Shown here: positions 41,151-52,700 of the stretch, in pieces
Layout: each line of letters begins with the position of its first letter
How positions within the stretch are numbered: position 1 is the stretch's first letter
DNA from: Todiramphus chloris collaris
Taxonomy: Eukaryota; Chordata; Aves; Coraciiformes; Alcedinidae
Assembly (NCBI GenBank): GCA_025345505.1
Contig: JANVCC010000146.1
Coordinates: 4,838,761 to 4,902,760 of the forward strand
Direction of reading: 5' to 3'
Length of the DNA: 64,000 nt
Position numbers and translations under genes: made by a program
The notes under the pieces: model-generated
The model's database searches: none
What the model saw: only the letters and a program-made list of their open reading frames with translations
What the model was told of the DNA's origin: nothing

Positions 41151-41404
41151 ATTACAGGAGGTCTTGGAGGGTTGGAAGCGTTCAGCTCCCCGCTCCACTG
41201 CCTGAAGCTAGGCCATACGCCGAGGAGCATCGCGCACGTTCACGGTGCCTCCTGGCAGCCGCCTTCCGTAGCGGGTAACGGACCTTGAGGGCCCGGACGG
41301 GCTCTGCAGCTCCCTGGCGGGAGGAGGGAGGCTGGAGCCAGGCGCCGTCGGGTTCTTCTCGCAAGGAACAAGCGACAGGACAAGAGGAAAGGGCCTCAGG
41401 TTGC

Positions 41405-41622
41405 CCCAGGGGAGGTTTAGGTTGGAGCTGAGGAACCACAGCTTCCCGACAAGGACTGTCCTTGGCCCAGGATGCCCGGGGCAGTGGTGGGGGTTTCAGA
41501 GCCCTGGAGATGGGGTGCTGAGGGACACGGGTTGGTGGTGACCTGGCAGTGCTGGGCTAACAGTTGGACTTGATGATCTTAAAGGTCTCTTCCTCCAACC
41601 GAAACAAGTCTATGATTCTACC
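41405..41622 (+). repeat. CR1 LINE 3' fragment
   Basis: This sense-oriented CR1 3' end includes 'gatcttaaaggtctcttcc' and ends in CTATGATTCTA. It is 5'-truncated and lies about 400 bases upstream of ACTR5. Confidence 0.88.
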
Positions 41623-44600
41623 CTCCAAGTCCCCTCTCACACAGGGGCACCCCAACTCTGCCACCGCAGGTTAAACTTGGAGCTTGAGACCTCCCCAATG
41701 CCCATGACCTGTGTGGAACTGAAAACCCATAGGCCTGACCTGTGCCAGGCTGCCCTGGGAGATCACACACGCGGCATGTGCTTCCCCGAGGCCTTGGCAG
41801 CGTTCAGCGGGTGCACCTCCCTGCCAACAAAAGGCCACCAGCCATGGCTGAGATCTCCTGGCCTTTTCTGCCAGCCTTTGCCGGATCTGTGCCCTGCACA
41901 CAGGGTGGGAGCTGTCCTGGCACAGAAGTACGGGCTGCTTGACAACCCTGGCTACCAGCTCAGCAGAGAGACAGGGTAAGCCCCAGTGACTACAAGAAAG
42001 ACTTCACCATTAAAACAGAAGACATCGCAACTTCTGGATTCTGCTCCTTTCCAGCACTCTCATCACTGTGTTTGCAGACAAACCACCAACAGCCTGATTT
42101 CCAGAAACATCACCAACCTGCAACTCCCACTGTGTGGGTTTAGTATCCTTGAAGCTCAGGTCATTAATGGCTTTTCTCATTTGTTTACCCCACGCACAAA
42201 GTAGGGATAATAGCTTTCTTTTATCACACACGGGGGTTATTAACGTGAATTAATAAGAAACTGCAAAGTTCATTGAGATCTCAGGATGAAAAGGCTCATT
42301 TCAAGGGGCTGTTACTGCATAAAAACAGAGTCATGCACACAGTCACAAACATTAAATGCATGCCATCATTCAGAATGTGCACTTACATAGCTGCTCTCTT
42401 CAAAGGTTCTAATTTACACAATTAATTTAGCCACACACCCCCCTGTGAGGCAAGTGATAGAGAATGTTTTATTTTCTTGGAGGAGAAACACGCAGTGTGG
42501 TGAATATTGAGTTAGCAAAGTCACGTATCTGTTCCTGCTTTGGTCACCGCTGAACTCCTTCGCTATTCAGCAATACCTTTAAAGACACACATCCTATGAA
42601 CCGTGCTAGCTTGCCTTTCATGCAGGGAAGGGGGAAAGAAAAGCAACTGAAATACAAAGATTTTCTTTTTTTCTTAGTGGATTAAAATTTATTTTTTATT
42701 AACACTTAATTTTCTAATAGATTAACATCTATTCCATTAATAGATGGAAACAGTAGGGTGAAAATAGAGTCCATGTTAATGTGGGACATATTTGTGCTCC
42801 ATAGCAAATAAGAGAGAGAAGTAATTTTTAGCTCTTTATCCTCTACACATCCCTGCAGGGTTGATTCTGTTTTATTAATTTCTCAGAAACAACCTTGGGT
42901 ACCCAGTTTCAAAGTGGCTGAAGCGCTTGGTTATCTCCTCTGTATCTGAAGAAACACCCCTTTAACTATTGTTTCAACTTAAGCCTTGAAAGCTTCCTAA
43001 CTCGTATTTATCCTTTAAATAGCAGCTGAAGGAAGGAAAATCAAATCAGATGTGTTCTCAGTTGTTCTTATCCCATATTTAATCCTTGTTACTCTAGGGC
43101 TGTCCCTTTTGCTAACCACTCTGACTCTATCAGCCCTCTGCTTGCGATTAACAGTGATGCAATGAGAGTTATTAAAAGGCAGGTAATGAAGCAGAGACTG
43201 ATCTGACCTTTCCTTTTCTTCTGGTTTTGTTTGCTGTTTGTAATGTTGGTCGTAATCATGATCTGGCTGCAGCTTCTGCTTAATGAAGGTAAGTTCTGCC
43301 ATTGATCAGATAAAATGCTCTCACATAAAGGTTGCATCTATCAGCTTCATTTTTAAAGCCCTCTGCTAGATGTTTTTAGGGTAGTGCCACTTGGCACAGA
43401 AGGTAACGAAAGGGTTTTTTAGTACTGTTGCTTGCATGTGGAAAACCAAACTCAAGCTATTATGCTTTTCCATTAAGAATGCTTATGAGACAAACTGCTG
43501 CCCGCTGTTCTTCCTTACCCTCTCCCTTTTCCTCAGAGGGAATTTCTTTGAAGAAAGGCAATTTTGTACACTTTCAAACTCCGGCATGATAGCTCTCTTA
43601 CACTTTTTCTGGGAGGTGGGGGGCATTATCAGGGGAGCTGTTAAGGGGTTCTTTTATCAATGCTGAATTTTTGAAGGAAGTAGGATGTGCATTTTCATTT
43701 CTTTGTGTATTCTGCACCTCTTTCCAATCCTTGTGCTGATTCTTACTTCTAACACACCAGTAACTGCTAACAGGCTTTGGTTTAGGCTAATAATAGGCTT
43801 GTTGATACACTCAGGTGGCTAAAACCTTGCTAGTTTGCTCTAATGCTGGAGCATAAAGCAATCCCAGCTGAGAAATCAATTGTAAGTTCAAAAGCAGCAA
43901 TAAACCTCAGCAACAGAAAGTGTAGGCAGCTGTTTGAGTGGAGTGATTTCTTCCTTCTCCTGTGCTGGCAATTTTCATGTGTTGTCTCTAAGAGAAGAAT
44001 CTCCTCCTAGAGTTGGGTGCAGCCACGGTAGCCAATTGAGCTAACGCTGTAAAGACTCTGCTGCTCTTGGGGCAGGAGAAGACCCGATGGAAGCAAGGGA
44101 CCCCGTATTCTTTAAGGGATTTGTACTGCACTCAGCTCACTGCCTGTGCTCTGGAACGGGCAGTGCGTGGCCACCGCAGTCAGGGCACTGGGGGCTGGCA
44201 CTTGGGACGCTGAGAGGGGAACGGTGGGGTCCAGAGCTCTGGGATGGGCACAGCGTGGGGACAGACTCTCAGAGAGCAGAGAAGGGCTGGGGCAGGAGGT
44301 GTGGGACTGTGTGCACTGTGTGCAGGTCTCTGGGCTGCAGGAGAGGGAGCAAGGCACGGTGTGAGTGCCCCAGCCCGCACAAGCGCCAGCGGGCACAGGT
44401 AGGACATGTGGATGGACAGTGTCCACATGGCTGGGCATGGAAGGAGATGCCCCAGTGCCTTCTGCAGTGCTGTGGGAGCCCACGCTGAGAGACATGTGCA
44501 GGCCAGGTCAGGTGGGAATGGGCAGGGCTGGTAGGCTGTGTTCAGGGGAGCAGCTCAGGAGCACGTGGGGTGCTAACGGGCTGTATGGTTGTGTGGGTGC

Positions 44601-46004
44601 AACACTGTCCTCTGCGCACGCTGTGTCCAGCCCATGTTCCTCCCAGGTAATGTGTCCTTGTAGAAGAGGTAAGCTGAATCGGGAGGAGACTCTCATTTCT
44701 GGGAGGTTTCTACCATCTCAGTCCAGTGGATGTGGCCACTGTACCCATGAGCAGCTACCAGAGACGTAGTTTGTCTTCCAAAGAGGCAGATCCCACTCAA
44801 GACCACGTGCAGATACTTCACTGGTGTGAATGGTAAAACAGATCAACACCAATCGAGCAGCACCTTTCCCAGCACCCACTGAACACAAAGAGCACAACCC
44901 AGCCCTTGTCTTCCCCTCCAGCTGACCTGGACTGATGGTCAATGGTGAAACAAGTGCACACACATCACTCCCCAGATTCACAAGCACAGCATGTTCATGG
45001 GTCCCTTAAACACTATTACCATGGGAATTAAGTTCAATTCAAATCCGTGGCTGGATGTCAAGCTGCTCTCCCAGTAACTGACACAGACCTTGGGTCTTTC
45101 CAGATCTGTATCTCCTCCTGCTCAGGAGCTAGTCCAGCTTTGAGTGCACTAGTGAACTGCACACGCACACAGAGCTCCCACCAGTATCTGGCCTTTGACA
45201 CTTGGTGTTCCAGCTGTGGGGTGGTTGCGACCTGTGCTCCCTTCTGCCATTGCCAGCAGGCAGGCCTCTGGACACACCCCTGCCCCGGTCTGGAGTGGAA
45301 TGGTCCTCAGAAAGAAGGTAGGATGGGCAGTAGTGATCAGGCGAAGGGCTCGGTCCACCAACCAAAGGAACCTGCCGTTTACTACATCCCCCTCATCTTC
45401 CTTGGCTCTGCCCTTGTCTCCACCCAAGGGACCTACCCCCAGTTATTTCCCCCCCCTTGGTCCCAGGTTTGCCACCCCTGTGACCAGGTTTGGTGTTTCA
45501 GGTGCTGTTAGCTGGGTCACCTTGGGCTTCCATGGTATTGCTGGTGTGGTTTCCTAGCTACTGCTGCCCTGGCCACATTCCTCTCCCCAAAATGACCCCA
45601 GCTTTCCCTGCAATTATCTAAGTGTGGCCCCAGCTCTTCCTTCAATTATTGGTCAAGTATGGCCACCTCTGACATCAGTCCCCCTTAATTCCCTGTGGAA
45701 TCCCCCTCCAGCTACCCAGGCTCTGATCATCAGCTCCTGTGCCTTAACGCGTGCCCCCAGAGCTGTCCGCGTGTCACGTTATTTCTTCCTGTCCTCTGTC
45801 CAGCCTGGATGTGCCAATCTTCTCCATGCCCTGGGGGCTCTGAGCCCCCTCCATTCTGGCCAGGCAGGTTGGAGACCCTTAGAGTGACATTTCCCCTCTG
45901 TGCCTGCCTTGTCTGCCCCTGGCCTCATTGGGGAGGTGCTGGCCATGGAAGTCCTGGCCTTGTGCGGCAGATAAAACTGGTCTGAAGCTGTGAAAACCAG
46001 CAAC
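41623..46004. other. Intergenic, no gene seen
   Basis: No exon was recognised. The block from 42,240 to 43,700 is AT-rich and non-repetitive; the part from 44,100 onward is more GC-rich, with open frames that look like chance. Nothing here resembles SLC32A1, which lies next to ACTR5 in mammals. Confidence 0.5.
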
Positions 46005-46010
46005 TTTATT
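46005..46010 (-). terminator. Poly(A) signal of the acrosin-like gene
   Basis: A canonical AATAAA lies on the minus strand about 165 bases past the stop codon of the acrosin-like gene, a normal spacing for a short 3' UTR. Confidence 0.7.
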
Positions 46011-46175
46011 TCTAGGACTAAGAGAACTACAGTGCCAACGTGTACAACTGCAGGAGCGTGGGCAAGACAGAGCAGGCCTTGGAGTCTGAGGCTGCCTTTG
46101 GGTCAGAAGCATTGGCCCAGAGGGAAGTGGTGTTGCTTCCCTGCAGCCTGGGCTGGATCCTGCTCATCCTGCTGC

Positions 46176-48283
46176 TCAAGCCTTCCTGCCCCTTAGGAAC
46201 TGCAGGAGCTCCTGCAGCAGATTAAAGAACTGCATCAGCTTCTGTTGAGGAAATGGGCAGGGTGTCAAACTGCCCGCTTCTGTTGGCAGTGGCTTTGGCC
46301 TCTGAACGGGGGTGAAGGTGTAGACTGGCTCTGGTGGTGGAGTAGCTGTTCCTGCTGGGAGCAGCCCCATCTGTTCCAGGATCCAGGTGTAGAAGTGCTG
46401 GGTAGAGGTGTAGACTCCGGGCTGTTGGGCTCTGGCGCAGCCTTTCCCCCAGCTGGTCACTCCCACCAGCCAGAAGTAGCCTGCGTCCTTGTCCTGGCAC
46501 ACCAGAGGACCCCCGCTGTCCCCCTGCAGCGGAGGAGAGAGGGGTCAGGGCTCACTAGGGCTGGCTCCTTCTCCCTGGCAGCCCCTGCCAGAGCTGGCTC
46601 TGCTGCACAGAAGGGCTTTGCGTGGGGCTTGGAGCAGTTGCGACCCGGCTGCCTGTGCTGCTGGGGCTTGACTTGGAGCACGCTCCTACCTGGCAGGTGT
46701 CGATGCCACCCTGCGGGTACCCAGCACACACGTTGTGGCTGTGGATGGCCCCATGGTACCAGCGGCTGCTGTTGCAGAGGTGGCTGTTGAGGAGACGGAC
46801 CTTGGCCTCCTGCAGCACATCCGTTGGCCCCCCAGCTGCGAACACGGAAAGGAATGAACCCCCAACAGCATGTTGCCAGCTTCCCTCCCCTCCTGGGGTG
46901 AACCCCTTCCCAATGGCTGGGCTTTGCATCTTGAAGTCTTTGTTGTGGGGTCTCCCTTCTGCCTGGCTTTGGGGAGTGGGTCAGGCCCATCTCTCTATAG
47001 GTGTCTATACATCCCCACAGCCTGGCTCTGACTTTCACCTGTGCCCTCAGGAAGCCCATCCCAGCCAGCCTGCCCTTGGGACACGAGTACGTGTTGGGAA
47101 CTCACATCTTGCAGTTGTGGCACCCCAACCACTGATGAAGCAGTTGGGCAGCTCCAGCACTCTCAGCGAGGGGTCGGGCACGCAGGCCAGCTGGACATAG
47201 TCATTGCACTGGACGGGCTGGTCCAGTTCCAGCAGCGCGATGTCGTTCCTTTCGATGCCACTGCTGTAGTGTTCGTGCACTATGAGCCGCCTGATGTGCC
47301 GCACTTGGGCCTCGGGACCCAGCTGAGCCAAGTGGGTGGCCCCGACCACCACACGCCACATGGGGATGTGCCTGCAAGGAGAGGATGGAGAGAGGGCTCG
47401 GCAGGGGCAGAGCCGTGTGCTGCAGAGCCCAGCAGCTCCCAGCTTTCTGCTTCCCGAGGGAGAGAGGGGAGCAGCGCTGCTGAGGGTGTGACTGCCCTGG
47501 CAGGGCTCGGGCACTGGTGATGTCGAGCTGGAGGCTGCCAGGAGGCAGTGGCCCGAGCCCAGCCTGCTCCTGAGCAGTCTCTCAGCTGGGCCCAGCAGTG
47601 CCCAGGCCCTGGGCACATGGCAAGGAAATGGGGTGGGAGCACCAGGGTGCTGGGACAGGGCAGCTGCCAGTGCTGTGGGGACAGCCCTGTGCCCTGCTCC
47701 TCCTTACCTGGCCTTGACAAAGCAGTGGGCTGCAGTCAGCACCCACTGGGAGCTTATCAGGGACCCTCCGCAGATGTGCCCTGTGCCTGCTCTCCACGGG
47801 TCCTGGATGCTGACGATCCAGGGCCAGGCCCCTGGCTGGGCATCGGTGCCACCGACGATGCGTGAGGAGCCGTAGTCGTACACCATGGGCCGGAGCCCGC
47901 AGGTCCCTCTGGAACCAGAAGCTCATTAGTGCCCCGCTCAAGGGCTGCTGCTGTCCAGGCTGAAGGGGGCCCCTCTGTCCTCCCAACATGATGTGGCAGG
48001 GACAGCAGGGCCACCATGGGGTGAGAGTTTGTCCTCCCATTTCTGCTTCAGCCCTGTAGATGAGCTGTGCTGCAGCCTGGGTGCTGGCAAGGAGCTGAGG
48101 CTCCCCCATGGGGTTCGGGGAGCTGTGGCGGGGCCATGGGGACCAGCGGGCACCTCCAGTGACCCCCATCAGCAGTGCCCATGCTTCCCTCCCAGAGCCT
48201 CGTCCCACTTACGCGCAGCTGTCCCAGGTGCTGTGCGCTGGGCAGCACAGGGCCAGCAGGATGAGGAGGCAGAGCAAAGTCAT
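46176..48283 (-). CDS. Acrosin-like trypsin-family serine protease (5 exons)
   Basis: Coding exons on the minus strand are 48283-48213, 47908-47708, 47371-47106, 46835-46690 and 46523-46176. They total 1,032 bases, or 343 residues plus stop, all with GT-AG splices in frame. Residues 1-18 form a signal peptide ([12 protein letters not shown]). The CGLRP light-chain cysteine and the activation site SSR|IVGG (R40/I41) follow. The catalytic triad is H85 (LTAAHC), D134 (NDIALLEL) and S231 (GDSGGP), and D225 gives trypsin-like specificity for Arg/Lys. CNSSRWYHG and [15 protein letters not shown] closely resemble acrosin, the sperm acrosomal protease. The tail has a short proline-rich part ([10 protein letters not shown]) and a leucine-rich end, much shorter than in mammalian acrosin. 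It looks complete and active. Birds often carry several acrosin-like paralogues, so I give no symbol; plain acrosin (ACR) is the main alternative name. Confidence 0.9.
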
Positions 48284-48395
48284 GGCTGCCAGAGTCACAG
48301 GACAACGTGAGAATGCAGGGATAGTTGCTACCAGTGCAGCAGCCAGCGGAGTGCCCACAGGATTTGTGTTGCCCCAGCGCCCTTGGCCCTGGCAC

Positions 48396-48403
48396 TGATG
48401 TCA
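48396..48403 (-). promoter_or_regulatory. CRE-like site upstream of the acrosin-like gene
   Basis: TGACATCA on the minus strand is one base from the palindromic CRE, about 115 bases upstream of the start codon. Testis genes are often driven by CREM through such sites. The functional link is inference. Confidence 0.35.
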
Positions 48404-48450
48404 CAGAGTCGCTGTTTCCGGGTGCTGGCCTCTTGGGTGGGAGGCAACAA

Positions 48451-49260
48451 AGAACCATAGAACCATGGAATGGCTTGGGTGGGAAGGGACCTTGCAAGGT
48501 CATCTAATCCAACCCCCTTGTAGTGAGCAGGGACACTGAGATTAAAGCAGGTTGCTGAGAGCCTGGGCCAGCCATGATCATATGAAATGTTCCCCAGGAT
48601 GGGGCATCAACCACCTCTCTGGGCAACCTGGGCCAGGGTCTCACCGTGCTTAGCATCAAAATGCTCTTCCTTCTCTCCTTTAAACAAGCAACAGCAATAA
48701 GCTGAACAGTACTGCACCCAGCACTGACCCCTGGGGGACACCACCAGTCACAGGCCTCCAGCTGGACTCTGCTCCACTGACCACAACTCTCTGAGTTCTG
48801 TCCTTCAGCCAGGTCCCAATCCACATCACTGCACAATCACCCAATCCACACTTGTTAAGCTTGGCTGTGAGGACACCATGGGAGACAGCATCGAAAGCCT
48901 TGCTGAAGTCAAGAAATACCCTATCCACTGCTCTCCCCTCATCTATTCAACTACTTGTACCATCATAAAAGGCTATCAGATTAGTCAAGCATGATTTCCC
49001 CTTATGGAATCCATGTTGACTACTCGTAATAAGCCTCCTTTCCTCCACGTTCTTTGAGATGGTGGAAAGAAGAAGCTGTTCCATCACCTTTCCAGGGATG
49101 GAGGTGAGGCTGACTGGCCTATAGTTACCCGGGTCCTTCTTTTTGCCCTTTTAGAATACTGGAATAACGTTGGCCTTCCTCCAGTCCTCAGGCACCTCTC
49201 CTGAACTCCAGCACCTCTCAAAGATTATGGAGAGTGACCTAGCAATGACCATCTAGGAAA
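48451..49260 (-). mobile_element. CR1 LINE fragment with RT remnant
   Basis: This is a minus-strand CR1 with its 3' end at 48,451 (ACCATAGAACCATGGAATGG, the inverted terminal region). Upstream of the 3' UTR, the frame at 48,928-48,680 codes for typical CR1 reverse-transcriptase motifs such as [12 protein letters not shown] and [12 protein letters not shown]. The stretch from 48,940 to 49,260 gives earlier RT sequence with breaks. It is 5'-truncated and dead. Its 3' end is only 168 bases from the start codon of the acrosin-like gene. Confidence 0.92.
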
Positions 49261-50927
49261 CTCTGTAGGAGGAAGGAGAGGCACACTGGGTGTAAAGCAG
49301 TGCCCATGCCCTTTTTCTTTCTCTACCAGTCCTTTCACATGCACTCCGAAAACAAGAGCCCTCTGGACACTCTGCCTTGAAGCAAAGCCAGATGTTTGTC
49401 AACTTTCAGAACTTCCTCTGCCTGTCTACTTCGTGCTCTGGCCATACAAAACACCTAAGGTGGATATGCAGTGAGCTGCTGAGTAACAGCATCGCCTGGC
49501 CAGTGATGTGATGTCATCCCATACTTGAGAGGCATTTGAAAGATCTTGCAGGGAAGGAGCACACACCTTCCTGCACTGTAGGCTACCAACATCAGACCCA
49601 GTCTCTGTGAGAGAATTAAATTATATTATACCAGTTCTGTATTCGCATCCCTTCCCTCACATCAATCACAAATTGCCACGGGGCAGGGAACTTGCTCTTG
49701 GCACAGCAGAATTGCTGCAGCCAAGCAGTAAGCTTGCTCATTCGTGGTGCCTGGAAAACCTCCTTTTAGTTTTAGACCAAATGAGAAAAAAAAACCCCAA
49801 AACAGTAAAAATCTATTTTCACTCACCTATTTAACCACTTACACATCTTTCTCAGCCATTCCCTGAACTCCATCTCAAGTGTGTTCATAAAATGAACTTC
49901 AGCTATACGGACCACACCCTATCCCCTCTATGCCTTCCAACTCCTTTAATTCCCTTATCAGAATCAGAAATCCTGTCTTGAAAAGTTCTCCAGAATTCTA
50001 CCCATGTCATTATCCTTAACTGTTCCCCCCCTCCCCCCCCAACTTCTTTTAAGCCAGGTACTTCTGATGACCATCTTCTCACAACTAAATTCATCACCTG
50101 CTTCCACACCTCACCCACTCTTCCCAATCAGAAGCAATAAATAACATCAATAAACAAACCAAACAATCGTCTAAATCATCTGCTTTATATGGATGCGTGG
50201 GGTTTTCTTGCAAGGAACCACTGAGTGAATTGCCAATTTGTCATCTTAGGGTTTGATTTCCTAAGACTAAATTTCATCCAGGTTTTGGATTATCAAGTCT
50301 AGTTACATCCTGGTTTCAGCATCCAATACTTAAGTCAAATAAAGCCAAACCACCAGCAGTACAAAAGAAAAAATAAAATCCAAAGAAACATCAAACTAAG
50401 AGTTAAAGCTATAGCAGCAGGACAAATAACACTCAGCTTAGAGAAGAGACTGTAATTTACACCCAACATAAGCAGCACACTGCAAAGCGCCTGTGAGACA
50501 CCTGACTTGGCACCGCTGCTGCACAATCAGGAGCTAAACCCAGTTTTACAGCACCAACTGCCACACAGCTTGGAGTTACATCTTTACAACACGGTCACAT
50601 AGCCATCAATAGTACCTAAGAGCATTATAGTGCTGGAAAAGTGTGTAGGCCATTAATCTCCTCTGCATCAAACAGAAGAAAAAGGATAAGCCCACTCAGT
50701 TTTTCAATAAAAAGATACTGCCACGGAACTTCTTCCTGAAGAGATTCCTCTGCTCACAGCACCGCTGCAGCCCAAGAAGACTGAAACTTTAGTGAGCTAC
50801 TGATTAAAAAAAACCAAACTGTATCATAAGATTTAAGAAAAAATTGAATTCTTCCTTTGGAATAGTTTCCCAAAATTGTGACCAGAAAAGGGTTTGAAAT
50901 CAGAAAAAAAAGATAAATCATGCAAAG
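49261..50927. other. Intergenic, no gene seen
   Basis: I see no supported gene and no LTR that would serve as the 5' LTR of the provirus that follows. The C-rich patch at about 50,020-50,040 is low complexity. Confidence 0.5.
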
Positions 50928-51482
50928 ATGGCTGTGGTTACTGCTTTCTTCATCCAAGGTATTAAGGAGGCAGTCCCAAGAGGACAAAATATAAATAAAG
51001 CCTTCAATGAACATCAGAAGAAGGACGAGTCTCCGACTGAACGGTTAGAAAGGTTGAGAAAGAGTCTCCAAATGTATTCAGGGGTAGATCCTGACTCTCC
51101 CGTGGGAGGGGCATCACTAAAAACTCAATTTGTAGCCAAAGCCTGGGAAGATATTCGCAAGAAATGAGAGAAACTCGATGACTGGCAGGAGAAAGGGTTG
51201 GAGGAATTCTTAAGAGAGGCACAGAGAGTTTACGTGCGGAGGGATGAGGAGAAACAGGAAGTAAAGGCAAAGATCTTTGTGGCTGCAATCGGGGAAAGCC
51301 AGAAACAGAGAGAGGGAGAAGATAAAGGTAGAACAGGAGGAAAATGGGGGGGAAAAGATCAGAAGGAGGGACGGAGAGAGAGGAAGGAAGACATCCTTAC
51401 TTGTTATTACTGTAACAAGAAGGGACATATTCAGAAGAGTTGCAGGAAGCGAATACAGGATGAGAAAAGATTTAAGGACTAG
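50928..51482 (+). pseudogene. gag: ERV-A gag remnant (capsid C-terminus, nucleocapsid)
   Basis: The frame starts inside capsid, with the ESPTERLERLRKSL region typical of gammaretroviral capsid, and goes on through a charged, Arg/Glu-rich linker. It ends in a single CCHC zinc knuckle at 51,402-51,443 (CYYC-NKKGH-IQKSC, spacing CX2CX4HX4C), which binds genomic RNA. One knuckle is the gammaretroviral number. An in-frame TGA at 51,165-51,167 breaks it, and matrix and the N-terminal capsid are absent. The frame ends in TAG at 51,480-51,482. Confidence 0.85.
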
Positions 51483-51500
51483 GGGTGTCAGGGGCTATAT
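51480..51500 (+). promoter_or_regulatory. Gag-pol stop with readthrough-type context
   Basis: Gag ends with TAG followed by GGGTGTCAGGGG, and the protease frame continues in phase directly after it. Gammaretroviruses make Gag-Pol by readthrough of a UAG followed by a similar G-rich stretch. The context is seen; any function in this dead copy is not. Confidence 0.6.
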
Positions 51501-51900
51501 ATTCTGGGGACCCGAACATCCAATGAGCCCTTGATAAAATTATTAATAGGTCCCCAAAGGGAAGAAGTTTATTTTTTAGTCGATACTGGGGCTGAATGAT
51601 CAACAGTTAGACAAATACCGAGGGGAATTAAGGAAGGGAAGAAAAATATTGCTGTAATTGGAGCAAAAGGTGAACCTTTTAAAGTGCCCATATTAGAAAA
51701 TGTAGAAGTGGAATCAGAAATGAAAATCAGCCCTAATGACCTACTGTCAGTACCCAAGGCCGAATATAATTTACTGGGGAGGGACTTAATAATAAAATTG
51801 GGGTTGGAAATTAAGAGTGAGAAAGGAGAAATAAAAGTGCGATTATATACTTTAACCCAAGAAGATGAGGACAACACAGACCCTCAAGTATCGAGAAGGG
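51483..51900 (+). pseudogene. pro: ERV-A protease remnant
   Basis: In phase with gag after the TAG, this segment carries the retropepsin active-site motif VDTGA and the downstream YNLLGRDLI motif, the usual pair for a retroviral aspartic protease. An in-frame TGA two codons after the active site breaks it. The frame then runs on towards RT. Confidence 0.85.
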
Positions 51901-52700
51901 GAGTCAGGGAAATTAGAAATGGATCCCCTGACAGTGGAAATAATGGAATCACAGTGACCTGTAAGAGTAAGACAATATCCTATCTCATTGTAAGGGAGGA
52001 GAGGACTTAAACCAGTTATAGGTAGGCTACTCCAAAAGGGAATGCTAGAACCATGTATGTCCCCCCATAATACCCCTATATTGCCAGTAAAAAGGTTGAC
52101 GGATCATATAGATTGGTTCAGGACTGTAGAGCAGTAAACCAATGAACTGTGACTAAATTTCCAGTGGTGGCCAACCCATATACTTTACTGAGACACTTAA
52201 CACCTCGATATACCTGGTACAGTGTAACAGACTTAAAGGATGCTTTCTGGGCCTGTCCACTGGATAACGGATCCAGAGATTATTTTGCCTTTGAGTGGAA
52301 AGACCCAGAAGCCGGGAGGAGACAACAGTTGAGATGGACTGTACTTCCAGAGGGATTTACTGAGTCCCTGAACTTGTTTGGCCAGACCCTGGAGAAGTTG
52401 TTACAGTCCTTCGAGACAGAGGGAGAGGCAAAATCATTACGATATGTGGACTGTTTGTTAATCGCAGGCGAAACAGAAGAAGATACAAGAAGGACCACAA
52501 TCAAATTGCTTAATTTCCTGGGAGAAAAAAGGTTGAAAGTATCAAAATCTAAATTACAGTTTGTAGAAAATGAAATAAAATATCTTGGGCGCTGGCTAAG
52601 CTATGGAAAGAAAAAGCTGGATCCTGACAGGGTTTCAGCAATTCTATCTTTGCCACCACCCAGAACAAAGAAGGAAGTGAGGCAACTTTTAGGACTTTGA
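51901..52700 (+). pseudogene. pol: ERV-A reverse transcriptase remnant
   Basis: RT motifs appear in order: [47 protein letters not shown], then the catalytic-loop position and the LGRWLS region. There is a frameshift near 51,950, a return to frame near 52,095, a TGA at about 52,142 and another TGA at 52,698-52,700. The normal YVDD box reads YVDC (Cys codon at 52,452-52,454), so a metal-binding Asp is lost. Confidence 0.9.

Larger units (their letters stand above)
40450..41350 (-). promoter_or_regulatory. ACTR5: CpG-island promoter of ACTR5
   Basis: Dense CpG sequence spans exon 1 of ACTR5 and about 340 bases upstream, with no TATA box. It contains a YY1-type motif at the start codon (41,006-41,017) and a GC-rich tandem repeat (about 41,045-41,150). 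This fits a housekeeping gene with dispersed start sites. Confidence 0.75.

Noticed and set aside
40247..41278. 343-codon open frame on the plus strand
   Set aside because: It is antisense to ACTR5 exon 1 and its promoter repeat; GC-rich sequence removes stops by chance.
44087..44769. Overlapping frames of about 130 codons on both strands
   Set aside because: Moderately GC-rich sequence with no motif and no consistent frame; nothing supports coding.
45047..45557. Cys-rich 154-codon frame on the plus strand
   Set aside because: The cysteines show no regular spacing, there is no known domain or splice support, and an equally long frame lies in another phase.
46245..47520. Plus-strand frames of 150-190 codons
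   Set aside because: They are antisense to the exons and introns of the acrosin-like gene, whose exons fit the protease family exactly.
49903..50127. Minus-strand frame considered as a matrix-like gag piece
   Set aside because: Only a vague Trp-rich resemblance, wrong strand for ERV-A, and no neighbouring viral sequence.
49261..50927. Search for the 5' LTR and leader of ERV-A
   Set aside because: No stretch resembles the LTR at 57,229 and no primer-binding site was seen; the provirus is truncated at its 5' end.
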